Below, one piece after another: positions 37,747-50,900 of a stretch of DNA of 64,000 nt; the stretch's first letter is position 1; the number at the start of each line of letters is the position of its first letter. The DNA is from Mantis religiosa (taxonomy: Eukaryota > Arthropoda > Insecta > Mantodea > Mantidae). The notes beneath the pieces are model-generated. The model worked only from the letters and a program-made list of their open reading frames with translations, ran no database searches and was not told the DNA's origin. Both the position numbers and the translations under genes were made by a program. The stretch is taken from assembly GCA_030765055.1 (NCBI GenBank), contig JAUKNK010000148.1, forward strand, positions 203,501 to 267,500, written 5' to 3'.

Positions 37747-39806
37747 AAGTGCACAATTAGACCCCAATCCTACAGTTAGATACAGCACCATATCCCAGCA
37801 CAACCTATATCTGTTATCTGTTAAGTGCACAAATAGACCCCAATCCTACAGTTAGATACAGCGGCATATACCAGCACAACTTATAACTGTTATCTGTTAA
37901 GTGCACAAATAGACCCCAAACCTACAGTTAGATACAGCACCATATACCAGCAGAATTTATATTTGGAATCTGATTAGTGCACAAATAGAACCCAATCCTA
38001 CAGTTAGATACAGCGGCATATCCCAGCACAACATATAACTTATCCGTTAAGTGCACAAATAGACCCCAATCGTACAGTTAGATACAGCGACATATCCCAG
38101 CACAACCTATAACTGTTATCTGTTAAGTGCACAAATAGACCCCAATCTTACAGTTAGATACAGCGGCATATACCAGCACAACCTATAACTGTTATCTGTT
38201 AAGTGCACAAATAGAACCCAATCCTACAGTTAGATACAGCGGCATATCCCAGCACAGCCTATAACTGTTATCTGTTATGTGCACAAATAGACCCCAATCC
38301 TACAGTTAGATACAGCGGCATATAGCAGCACAACCTATAACTGTTATCTGTTAAGTGCACAAATAGACCCCAATCCTAGGGTTAGATACAGCACCATATC
38401 CCAGCACAACCTATATTTGTTATTTGTTAAGTGCACAATTAGACCCCAATCCTACAGTTAGATACAGCGGCATATCCCAGCACAACCTATATCTGTTATC
38501 TGTTAAGTGCACAAATATACCCCAATCCTACAGTTAGATACAGCACCATATACCAGCAGAACCTATATTTGAAGTCTGATTAGTGCACAAGTAGACCCCA
38601 ATCCTACAGTTAGATACAGCGGCATATCCTAGCACAACATGTAACTGTTATCCGTTAAGTGCACAAATAGACCCAAATCGTACAGTTAGATACAGCGACA
38701 TATCCCAGCACAACCTATAACTGTTATCTGTTAAGTGCACAAATAGACCCCAATCCTACAGTTAGATACAGCGGCATACACCAGCACAACCTAAAACTGT
38801 TATCTGTTAAGTGCACAAATAGACCCCAATTCTACAGTTAGATACAGCGGCATATCCCAGCACAACCTATAACTGTTATCTGTTATGTGCACAAATAGAC
38901 CCCAATCCTACAGTTAGATACAGCGGTGTATACTAGCACAACCTATAACTCTTATCTGTTAAGTGTACAAATAGTCCCCAATTCTACTGTTAGATACAGC
39001 AGCATATCCCAGCACAACCTATAACTGTTATCTGTTAAGTGCACAATTAGACCCCAATCCTACAGTTAATACAGCACCATATCCCAGCACCACCTATAAC
39101 TGTTATCTGTTAGGTGCACAAATAGTCCCCAATCCTACAGTTAGATACAGCAGCATATCCCAGCACAACCTATAACTGTTATCTGTTAAGTGCACAAATA
39201 GTCGCCAATTCTACTGTTAGATACAGCACCATATACTTGCACAACTTATATTTGAAATCTGATTAGTGCACAAATAGACCCCAATCCTACAGTTAGATAC
39301 AGCGGCATATCCCAGCACAACCTATAACTGTTATCTGTTAAGTGCACAAATAGACCCCAATCCTACGGTTAGATACTGTGGCATATCCCAGCACAAACTA
39401 TAACTGTTATCTGTTAAGTGCACAAATAGACCCCAGTCCTACAGTTAGATACAGCGGCATATACCAGCAGAACCCATATTTGAAATCTGATTAGTGTACA
39501 AATAGACTCCAATCCTACAGTTAGATACAGCGGCATATCCCAGCACAACCTATAACTGTTATCTGTTAAGTGCACAAATAGACCCCAATCCTACAGTTAG
39601 ATACATCAGCAAATCCCAGCACAACCTATAACTGTTATCCGTTAAGTGCACAAATAGACCCCAATCCTACATTTAGATACAGCGGTATATCCCAGCACAA
39701 CCTATAACTGTTATCTGTTAAGTGCACAAATGGACCCATATCTTACAGTTAGATACAGCGGCATATACCAGCACAACCTATAACTGTTATCTGTTAAGTG
39801 CACAAA
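37747..39806. repeat. About 2.5-kb-offset duplication, copy 2
   Basis: Counterpart of 35,240-37,225, longer by one monomer (about 38,341-38,417, with the CCTAGGG variant) and carrying a 2-bp deletion at about 38,040, where ATAACTGTTATCCG reads ATAACTTATCCG. These two changes account for the shift of the offset from 2,507 through 2,505 to 2,581. Copy 2 ends where the reading passes into CAAATTGACCCC at 39,805 instead of the TCGCC unit of copy 1. Confidence 0.85.
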
Positions 39807-42800
39807 TTGACCCCAATCCTACAGTTAGATACAGCGGCATATCCCAGCACAACCTATAACTGTTATCTGTTAAGTGCACAAATAGTCCCCAATTCTACTG
39901 TTAGATACAGCAGCATATCCCAGCACAACCTATATTTGTTTTCTGTTAAGTGCACAATTAGACCCCAATCCTACAGTTAGATACAGCACCATATCCCAGC
40001 ACAACCTATAACTGTTATCTGTTAAGTGCACAAATAGACCTTAATCCTACAGTTAGACACAGCGTCATATCCTAGCAAAACCTATAACTGTTATCTGTTA
40101 AGTGCACAAATAGACCCCAATCCTACAGATATATACAGCGGCATATCCCAGCACAACCTATAACTGTTATCCGTTAAGTGCACAAATAGACCCCAATCCT
40201 ATAGTTAGATACAGCGGCATATCCCAGCACAACCTATAACTGTTATCTGTTAAGTGCACAAATAGACCCCAATCCTACAGGTAGATACAGCGGCATATCC
40301 CTGTGCCACCTATAGCTGTTATCTGTTAAGTGCACAAATAGACCCCAATCCTACAGTTAGATACAGCGGCATATACCAGCACAAACTATAACTGTTATCT
40401 CTTAAGTGCACAAATAGACCCCAATCCTACAGTTAGATACAGCACCATATCCCAGAACAACCTATAACTGTTATCTGTTAAGTGCACAAATAGACCTTAA
40501 TCCTACAGTTAGATACAGCGGCATATCCTAGCAGAACCTATAACTGTTATCTGTTAAGTGCACAAATAGACCCCAATCCTACAGTTAGATACAGCGGCAT
40601 ATCCCAGCACAACCTATAACTGTTATCTGTTAAGTGCACAAATAGACCCCAATCCTACAGTTAGATACAGCGGCATATCCAAGCAGAACTTATAACTGTT
40701 ATCTGTTAAATGCACAAATAGACCCCAATCCTACAGTTAGATACAGCGGCATATCCCAGCACAACCTATAACTGTTATCTGTTAAGTGCACAAATAGATC
40801 CCAATCCTACCGTTAGATAAAGCACCATATCCCAGCACAGCCTATAACTGTTATCTGTTAAGTGCACAAATAGACCTTAATCCTACAGTTAGTTACAGCG
40901 GCATATCCTAGCACAACCTATAACTGTTATCTGTTAAGCGCACAAATAGACCCCAAACCTACAGTTAGATACAGCACCATATACCAGCAGAACCTATAAC
41001 TGTTATCTGTTAAGTGCACAAATAGGCCCCAATCCTACAGATATATACAGCGGCATATACCAGCACAACCTATAACTGGTATCTGTTAAGTGCACAAATA
41101 GACTTCAATCCTACAGTTAGCTACAGCACCATATCCCAGCACAACCTATAACTGTTATCTGTTAAGTACACAAATAGTGCCCAATTCTACTGTTAGATAC
41201 AGCAGCATATCCCAGCACAACCTATAACTGTTATCTGTTAAGTGCACAAATAGACCCCAATCCTACAGTTAGATACAGCGGCATATCCCAGCACAATCTG
41301 TATCTGTTATCTGTTAAGTGCACAAATAGACCCCAATCCTACAGTTAGATACAGCGGCATATACCAGCACAAACTATAACTGTTATCTGTTAAGTGCACA
41401 AATAGACCCCAATTCTACTGTTAGATACAGCAGCATATCCCAGCACAACCTATAACTGTTATCTGTTAAGTGCACAAATAGACCCCAATCCTACAGTTAG
41501 ATACAGCACCATATACCAGCAGAACCTATAACTGTTATCTGTTAAGTACACAAATAGACCTTACTCCTACAGTTAGATATAGCGGCATATACCAGCACAA
41601 CCTATAACTGTTATCTGTTATGTGCACAAATAGACCCCAATCCTAGGGTTAAATACAGCACCATATCCCAGCACAACCTATAACTGTTATCTGTTAAGTG
41701 CACAAATAGTCCCCAATTCTACTGTTAGATACAGCAGCAATTCCCAGCACAACCTATATTTGTTATCTGTTGAGTCACAATTAGACCCCAATCCTACAGT
41801 TAGATACAGCACCATATCCCAGCACAACCTATAACTGTTATCTGTTAAGTACACAAATAGTCCCCAATTCTACTGTTAGATACAGCAGCATATCCCAGCA
41901 CAACCTATATTTGTTATCTGTTAAGTGCACAATTAGACCCCAATCCTACAGTTAGATACAGCGGCATATCCCAGCACAACCTATATCTGTTATCTGTTAA
42001 GTGCACAAATAGACCCCAATCCTACATTTAGATGCAGCACCATATCCCAGCACAACCTATAACTGTTATCTGTTAAGTGCACAAATAGACCTTAATCCTA
42101 CAGTTAGATACAGCGGCATATCCTAGCACAATCTGTATCTGTTATCTGTTAAGTGCACAAATAGACCCCAATCCTACAGTTAGATACAGCGGCATATACC
42201 AGCACAAACTATAACTGTTATCTGTTAAGTGCACAAATAGACCCCAATTCTACTGTTAGATACAGCAGCATATCCCAGCACAACCTATAACTGTTATCTG
42301 TTAAGTCCACAAATAGTCCCCAATCCTACTGTTAGATACAGCACCATATACTTGCACAACCTATATTTGAAATCTGATTAGTGCACAAATAGACCCCAAT
42401 CCTACAGTTAGATACAGTGGCATATCCCAGCACAACCTATAACTGTTATCTGTTAAGTGCACAAATAGACCCCAATCCTACAGTTAGATACAGTGGCATA
42501 TCCCAGCACAAACTATAACTGTTATCTGTTAAGTGCACAAATAGACCCCAATCCTACAGTTAGAAACAGCGGCATATACCAGCAGAACCCATATTTGAAA
42601 TCTGATTAGTGCACAAATAGACCACAATCCTACAGTTAGATACAGCGGCATATCCCAGCACAACCTATAACTGTTATCTGTTAAGTGCACAAATAGACCC
42701 CAATCCTACAGTTAGATACATCAGCAAATCCCAGCACAACCTATAACTGTTATCCGTTAAGTGCACACATAGACCCCAATCCTACAGTTAGATACAGCGG

Positions 42801-43300
42801 TATATCCCAGCACAACCTATAACTGTTATTTGTTAAGTGCACAAATAGACCCCAATCTTACAGCTAGATACAGCGGCATATACCAGCACAACCTATAACT
42901 GTTATCTGTTAAGTGCACAAATTGACCCCAATCCTACAGTTAGATACAGCGGCATATCCCAGCACAACCTATAACTGTTATCGGTTAAGTGCACAAATAG
43001 ACCCCAATCCTACAGTTAGATACAGCGGCATATACCAGCACAACCTATAACTGTTATCTGTTAAGTGCACAAATAGACGCCAATCCTACAGTTAGTTACA
43101 GCGGCATATCCCAGCACAACCTATAACTGTTATCTGTTAAGTGCACAAATAGACCCCAATCTTACAGTTAGATACAGCGTCATATACCAGCACAACCTAT
43201 AACTGTTATCTGTTAAGTGCACAAATAGACCTTAATCCAACAGTTAGATACAGCGGCATATTCTAGCAGAACCTATAACTGTTATCTGTTAAGTGCACAA
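39807..43300. repeat. Right-type monomers with several short repeated groups
   Basis: About 46 monomers. At 40,256-40,836 lies the copy of 33,420-34,000; one unit there reads CCCTGTGCCACC at about 40,300 where the others read CCCAGTACAACC. GACCTTACTCC near 41,560 and AGCAGCAATTCCC near 41,735 echo 34,266 and 34,442 (offset about 7.3 kb). A unit at about 41,771 reads TGTTGAGTCACAATTAG, a 2-bp loss. Modules with TTTGAAATCTGATTAG occur near 42,366 and 42,594. No full-length higher-order copy was delimited. Confidence 0.7.
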
Positions 43301-44916
43301 ATAGACCCCAATCCTACAGTTAGATACAGCGACATATACCAGCACAGCCTATAACTGTTATCTGTTAAGTGCACAAATAGACCCCAATCCTACAGTTAGA
43401 TACAGCGGCATATACCAGCACAACATATAACTGTTATCTGATAAGTGCACAAATAGAACCCAATTCTACAGTTAGATACAGCGGCATATCCCAGCACAGC
43501 CTATAACTGTTATCTGTTATGTGCACAAATAGACCCCAATCCTACAGTTAGATACAGCGGCATATACCAGCACAACCTATAACTGTTATCTGTTAAGTGC
43601 ACAAATAGACCCCAATCCTAGGGTTAGATACAGCACCATATCCCAGCACAACCTATATTTGTTATCTATTAGGTGCACAATTAGAGCCCAATCCTACAGT
43701 TAGTTACAGCACCATATCCCAGCACAACCTATAACTGTTATCTGTTAAGTGCACAAATAGTCCCGAATCCTACAGTTAGATACAGCAGCATATCCCAGCA
43801 CAACCTATAACTGTTATCTGTTAAGTGCAGAAATAGACCCCAATCCTACGGTTAGATACAGTGGCATATACCAGCACAACCTATAACTGTTATCTGTTAA
43901 GTGCACAAATAGACCCCAATTCTACTGTTAGATACAGCACCATATACTTGCACAACCTATATTTGAAATCTGATTAGTGCACAAATAGACCCCAATCCTA
44001 CAGTTAGATACAGCGGCATATCCCAGTACAACCTATAACTGTTATCTGTTAAGTGCACAAATAGACCCCAATCCTACGGTTAGATACAGTGGCATATCCC
44101 AGCACAAACTATATCTGTTATCTGTTAAGTGCACAAATAGACCCCAATCCTACAGTTATATACAGCGGCATATACCAGCAGAACCCATATTTGAAATCTG
44201 ATTAGTGCACAAATAGACTCCAATCCTACAGTTAGATACAGCGGCATATCCCAGCACAACCTATAACTGTTATCTGTTAAGTGCACAAATAGACCCCAAT
44301 CCTACAGTTAAATACATCAGCAAATCCCAGCACAACCTAATTACTGTTATCTGTTAAGTGCACAAATAGACCCCAATCTTACAGTTAGATACAGCGGCAT
44401 ATACCAGCACAACCTATAACTGTTTACTGTTAAGTGCACAAATAGACCCCAATCCTACAGGTAGATACAGCGGCATATCCCAGTACAACCTATAGCTGTT
44501 ATCTGTTAAGTGCACAAATAGACCCCAATCCTACAGTTAGATACAGCGGCATATACCAGCACAAACTATAACTGTTATCTCTTAAGTGCACAAATAGACC
44601 CCAATCCTACAGTTAGATACAGCACCATATCCCAGAACAACCTATAACTGTTATCTGTTAAGTGCACAAATAGACCTTAATCCTACAGTTAGATACAGCG
44701 GCATATCCTAGCAGAACCTAAAACTGTTATCTGTTAAGTGCACAAAAAGACCCCAATCCTACAGTTAGATACAGCGGCATATCCCAGCACAACCTATAAC
44801 TGTTATCTGTTAAGTGCACAAATAGACCCCAATCCTACAGTTAGATACAGCGGCATATCCAAGCAGAACTTATAACTGTTATCTGTTAAATGCACAAATA
44901 GACCCCAATCCGACAG
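43300..44916. repeat. Mosaic copy of the 31-34 kb region
   Basis: The left part matches about 30,990-32,000 at an offset of 12,309 bp (CTGATAAGTG 43,438 with 31,129; ATTAGAGCCC 43,680 with 31,371; TACTTGCAC 43,945 with 31,636; AGAACCC 44,180 with 31,871). From about 44,330 the match switches to 33,315-33,900 at an offset of 11,016 bp (CTAATTACTG 44,337 with 33,321; CCCAGTAC 44,479 with 33,463; ATCCAAGCAG 44,857 with 33,841). The two monomers missing from 32,235-33,315 are present here, so this copy combines features of both 1,445-bp copies. Confidence 0.82.
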
Positions 44917-47900
44917 TTAGATACAGTGGCATATCCCAGCACAAACTATAACTGTTATCTGTTAAGTGCACAAATAGACCCCAATCCTACAGTTAGATAC
45001 AGCGGCATATCCTAGCACAACCTGTATCTGTTATCTGTTAAGTGCACAAATAGACCCCAATCCTACAGTTAGATACAGCGGCATATACCAGCACAACCTA
45101 TAACTGTTATCTGTTAAGTGCACAAATAGACCCTAAACCTACAGTTAGATACAGCGGCATATCCCAGCACAACCTATAACTGTTATCTGTTAAGTGCACA
45201 AATAGACCCCAATCCTACAGTTAGATACAGCACCATATACCAGCAGAACCTATAACTGTTATCTGTTAAGTACACAAATAGACCTTAATCCTACAGTTAG
45301 ATATAGCGGCATATACCAGCACAACCTATAACTGTTATCTGTTAAGTGCACAAGTAGACCCCAATCCTAGGGTTAGATACAGCACCATATCCCAGCACAA
45401 CGTATAACTGTTATCTGTTAAGTGCAAAATAGTCCCCAATTCTACTGTTAGATACAGCAGCATATCCCAGCACAACCTATATCTGTTGTCTGTTAAGTGC
45501 ACAATTAGACCCCAATCCTACAGTTAGATACAGCGGCATATACCAGCACAACCTATAACTGTTATCTTTTAGGTGCACAAATAGACCCCAAACCTACAGT
45601 TAGATATAGCACCATATACCAGCAGAACCTATATTTGAAATCTGATTAGTGCAGAAATAGACCCAAATCCTACAGTTAGATACAGCGGCATATCCTAGCA
45701 CAACCTATAACTGTTATCCGTGAAGTGCACAAATAGACCCCAATCGTACAGTTAGATACAGCGACATATCCCAGCACAACCTATAACTGTTATCTGTTAA
45801 GTGCACAAATAGACCACAATCCTACAGTTAGATACAGCGGCATACACCAGCACAACCTATAACTGTTATCTGTTAAGTGCACAAATAGACCCCAATCCTA
45901 CAGTTAGATACAGCGGCATATCCAAGCACAACCTATAACTGTTATCTGTTATGTGCACAAATAGACCCCAATCCTACAGTTAGATACAGCGGCATATACC
46001 AGCAGAACCCATATTTGAAATCTGATTAGTGCACAAATAGACCACAATCCTACAGTTAGATACAGCGGCATATCCCAGCACAACCTATAACTGTTATCTG
46101 TTAAGTGCACAAATAGTCCCAAATTCTACTGTTAGATACAGCAGCATATCCCAGCACTACCTATATTTGTTATCAGTTAAGTGCACAATTAGACCCCAAT
46201 CCTACAGTTAGATACAGCGGCATATCCCAGCACAACCTATAACTGTTATCTGTTAAGTGCACAAATAGACATTAATCCTACTGTTAGATACAGCACCATA
46301 TACTTGCACAACCTATATTTGAAATCTGATTAGTGCACAAATAGACCCCAATCCTACAGTTAGATACAGCGGCATATACCAGCAGAACCCATATTTGAAA
46401 TCTGATTAGTGCACAAATAGACCACAATCCTACAGTTAGATACAGCGGCATATCCCAGCACAACCTATAACTGTTATCTGTTAAGTGCACAAATAGACCC
46501 CAATCCTACAGTAAGATACATCAGCAAATCCCAGCACAACCTATAACTGTTATCCGTTAAGTGCACAAATAGACCCCAATCCTACAGTTAGATACAGCGG
46601 TATATCCCAGCACAACCTATAACTGTTATCTGTTAAGTGCACAAATAGACCCCAATCTTACAGTTAGATACAGCGGCATATACCAGCACAACCTATAACT
46701 GTTATCTGTTAAGTGCACAAATTGAACCCAATCCTACAGTTAGATAAAGCGGCATATCCCAGCACAACCTATAACTGTTATCTGTTAAGTGCACAAATAG
46801 ACCCCAATCCTACAGTTAGATACAGCGGCATATACCAGCACAACCTATAACTGTTATCTGTTAGGTGCACAAATAGACGCGAATCCTACAGTTAGATACA
46901 GCACCATATCCCAGCACAACCTATAACTGTTATCTGTTAAGTGCACAAATAGACCTTAATCCTACAGTTAGATACAGCGTCATATCCTAGCAAAACCTAT
47001 AACTGTTATCGGTTAAGTGCACAAATAGACCCCAATCCTACAGTTAGATACAGCACCATATCCCAGCACAACCTATAACTGTTATCTGTTAAGTGCACAA
47101 ATAGACCCCAATCCTACAGTTAGATACAGCGGCATATACCAGCACAAACTATAACTGTTATCTCTTAAGTGCACAAATAGACCCCAATCCTACAGTTAGA
47201 TACAGCACCATATCCCAGAACAACCTATAACTGCTATCTGTTAAGTGCACAAATAGACCTTAATCCTACAGTTAGATACAGCGGCATATCCTAGCAGAAC
47301 CTATAACTGTTATCTGTTAAGTGCACAAATAGACCCCAATCCTACAGTTAGATACAGCGGCCTATCCCAGCACAACCTATAACTGTTATCTCTTAAGTGC
47401 ACAAATAGACCCCAATCCTACAGTTAGATACAGCACCATATCCAAGCACAACCTATAACTGTTATCTGTTAAATGCACAAATAGACCCCAATCCTACAGT
47501 TAGATACAGCAGCATATCCCAGCACAACCTATAACTGTTATCTGTTAAGTGCACAAATAGACCCCAATCCTACAGTTAGATACAGCACCATATCCCAGCA
47601 CAACCTATAACTGTTATCTGTTAAGTGCACAAATAGACCTTAATCCTACAGTTAGATACAGCGGCATAATCTAGCACAACCTATAACTGTTATCTGTTAG
47701 GCGCACAAATAGACCCCAAACCTACAGTTAGATACAGCACCATATACCAGCAGAACTTATAACTGTTATCTGTTAAGTGCACAAATAGACCCCAATCCTA
47801 CAGATATATACAGCGGCATATACCAGCACAACCTATAACTGTTATCTGTTAAGTGCACAAATAGACCCCAATCCTACAGTTAGTTACAGCACCATATCCC

Positions 47901-50900
47901 AGCACAACCTATAACTGTTATCTGTTAAGTCCACAAATAGTCCCCAATCCTACTGTTAGATACAGCACCATATACTTGCACAACCTATATTTGAAATCTG
48001 ATTAGTGCACAAATAGACCCCAATCCTACAGTTAGATACAGCGGCATATCCCAGCACAACCTATAACTGTTATCTGTTAAGTGCACAAATAGACCCCAAT
48101 CCTACAGTTAGATACAGTGGCATATCCCAGCACAAACTATAACTCTTATCTGTTAAGTGCACAAATAGACCCCAATCCTACAGTTAGATACAGCGGCATA
48201 TACCAGCAGAACCCATATTTGAAATATGATTAGTGCACAAATAGACCACAATCCTACAGTTAGATACAGCGGCATATCCCAGCACAACCTAAAACTGTTA
48301 TCTGTTAAGTGCACAAATAGACCCCAATCCTACAGTTAGATACATCAGCAAATCCCAGCACAACCTATAACTGTTATCCGTTAAGTGCACACATAGACCC
48401 CAATCCTACAGATAGATACAGCGGCATATACCAGCACAACCTATAACTGTTATCTGTTAAGTGCACAAATAGACGCCAATCCTACAGTTAGATACAGCGG
48501 CATATCCCAGCACAACCTATAACTGTTATCTGTTAAGTGCACAAATAGACCCCAATCTTACAGTTAGATACAGCCTTATATACCAGCACAACCTATAACT
48601 GTTATCTGTTAAGTGCACAAATAGACCCCAATCCTACAGATAGATACAGCGGCATATCCCAGCAGAACCTATTACTGTTTACGGTTAAGTGCACAAATAG
48701 ACCCCAATCCTACAGTTAGATACAGCACCATATCCCAGCACAACCTATAACTGTTTTCTGTTAAGTGCACAAATAGACCTTAATCCTACAGTTAGATACA
48801 GCGGCATATCCTAGCACAACCTATAACTGTTATCTGTTAAGCGCACAAATAGACCCCAAACCTACAGTTAGATACAGCACCATATACCAGCAGAACCTAT
48901 AACTGTAATCTGTTAAGTGCACAAATAGACCCCAATCCTACAGATATATACAGCGGCATATACCAGCACAACCTATAACTGTTATCTGTTAAGTGCACAA
49001 ATAGACACAATCCTACAGTTAGTTACAGCACCATATCCCAGCACAACCTATAACTGTTATCTGTTAAGTACACAAATAGTCCCCAATTCTACTGTTAGAT
49101 ACAGCAGCATATCCCAGCACAACCTATAACTGTTATCTGTTAAGTGCACAGTTAGACCGCAATCCTAGAGTTAGATACAGCGGCATATCCTAGCACAACC
49201 TGTATCTGTTATCTGTTAAGTGCACAAATAGACCCCAATCCTACAGTTAGATACAGCGGCATATACCAGCACAACCTATAACTGTTATCTGTTAAGTGCA
49301 CAAATAGACCCTAAACCTACAGTTAGATACAGCGGCATATCCCAGCACAACCTATAACTGTTATCTGTTAAGTGCACAAATAGACCCCAATCCTACAGTT
49401 AGATACAGCACCATATACCAGCAGAACCTATAACTGTTATCTGTTAAGTACACAAATAGACCTTAATCCTACAGTTAGATATAGCGGCATATACCAGCAC
49501 AACCTATAACTGTTATCTGTTAAGTGCACAAGTAGACCCCAAGCCTAGGGTTAGATACAGCACCATATCCCAGCACAACGTATAACTGTTATCTGTTAAG
49601 TGCACAAATAGTCCCCAATTCTTCTGTTAGATACAGCAGCATATCCCAGCACAACCTATATTTGTTATCTGTTAAGTGCACAATTAGACCCCAATCCTAC
49701 AGTTAGATACAGCACCATATCCCAGCACAACCTATAACTGTTATCTGTTAAGTACACAAATAGTCCCCAATTCTACTGTTAGATACAGCAGCATATCCCA
49801 GCACAACCTATATTTGTTATCTGTTAAGTGCACAATAAGACCCCAATCCTACAGTTAGATACAGCGGCATATCCCAGCACAACCTATATCAGTTATCTGT
49901 TAAGTGCACAAATAGACCCCAATCCTACAGTTAGATACAGCGGCATATACCAGCACAACCTATAACTGTTATCTGTTAAGTGCACAAATAGACCCCAAAC
50001 CTACAGTTAGATACAGCACCATATACCAGCAGAACCTATATTTGAAATCTGATTAGTGCACAAATAGACCCAAATCCTACAGTTAGATACAGCGACATAT
50101 CCCAGCACAACCTATAACTGTTATCTGTTAAGTGCACAAATAGACCCCAATCCTACAGTTTAGATACAGCGGCATACACCAGCACAACCTATAACTCTTA
50201 TCTGTTAGGTGCACAAATAGACCCCAATCCTACAGTTAGATACAGCGGCATATACCAGCACAACCTATAACTGTTATCTGTTAAGTGCACAAATAGACCC
50301 CAAACCCACAGTTAGATACAGCGGCATATACCAGCAGAACCCATATTTGAAATCTGATTAGTGCACAAATAGACCACAATCCTACAGTTAGATACAGCGG
50401 CATATCCCAGCACAACCTATAACTGTTATCTGTTAAGTTGCTCAAATAGTCCCAAATTCTACTGTTAGATACAGCAGCATATCCCAGCACTACCTATATT
50501 TGTTATCTGTTAAGTGCACAATTAGACCCCAATCCTACAGTTAGATACAGCACCATATCCCAGCACAACCTATAACTGGTATCTGGTAAGTGCACAAATA
50601 GAACTTAATCCTACTGTTAGATACAGCACCATATACTTGCACAACCTATATTTGAAATCTGATTAGTGCACAAATAGACCCCAATCCTACAGTTAGATAC
50701 AGCACCATATCCCAGCACAACCTATAACTGTTATCTGTTAAGTGCAGAAATAGACCCCAATCCTACAGTTAGATACAGCGGCATATACCAGCAGAACCCA
50801 TATTTGAAATCTGATTAGTGCACAAATAGACCACAATCCTACAGTTAGATACAGCGGTATATCCCAGCACAACCTATAACTGTTATCTGTTAAGTGCACA

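Noticed and set aside
27033..39980. 60-codon frames at 27,033, 37,673 and 39,798
   Set aside because: The same frame-rotation effect in the 76-bp repeat, made possible where a variant base removes one of the usual stops.
46284..50490. Minus-strand frames of 68-69 codons at 46,284-46,490 and 50,281-50,490
   Set aside because: Both lie over TTTGAAATCTGATTAG units and translate the reverse complement of the monomer. The hydrophobic look of the product comes from repeat composition.
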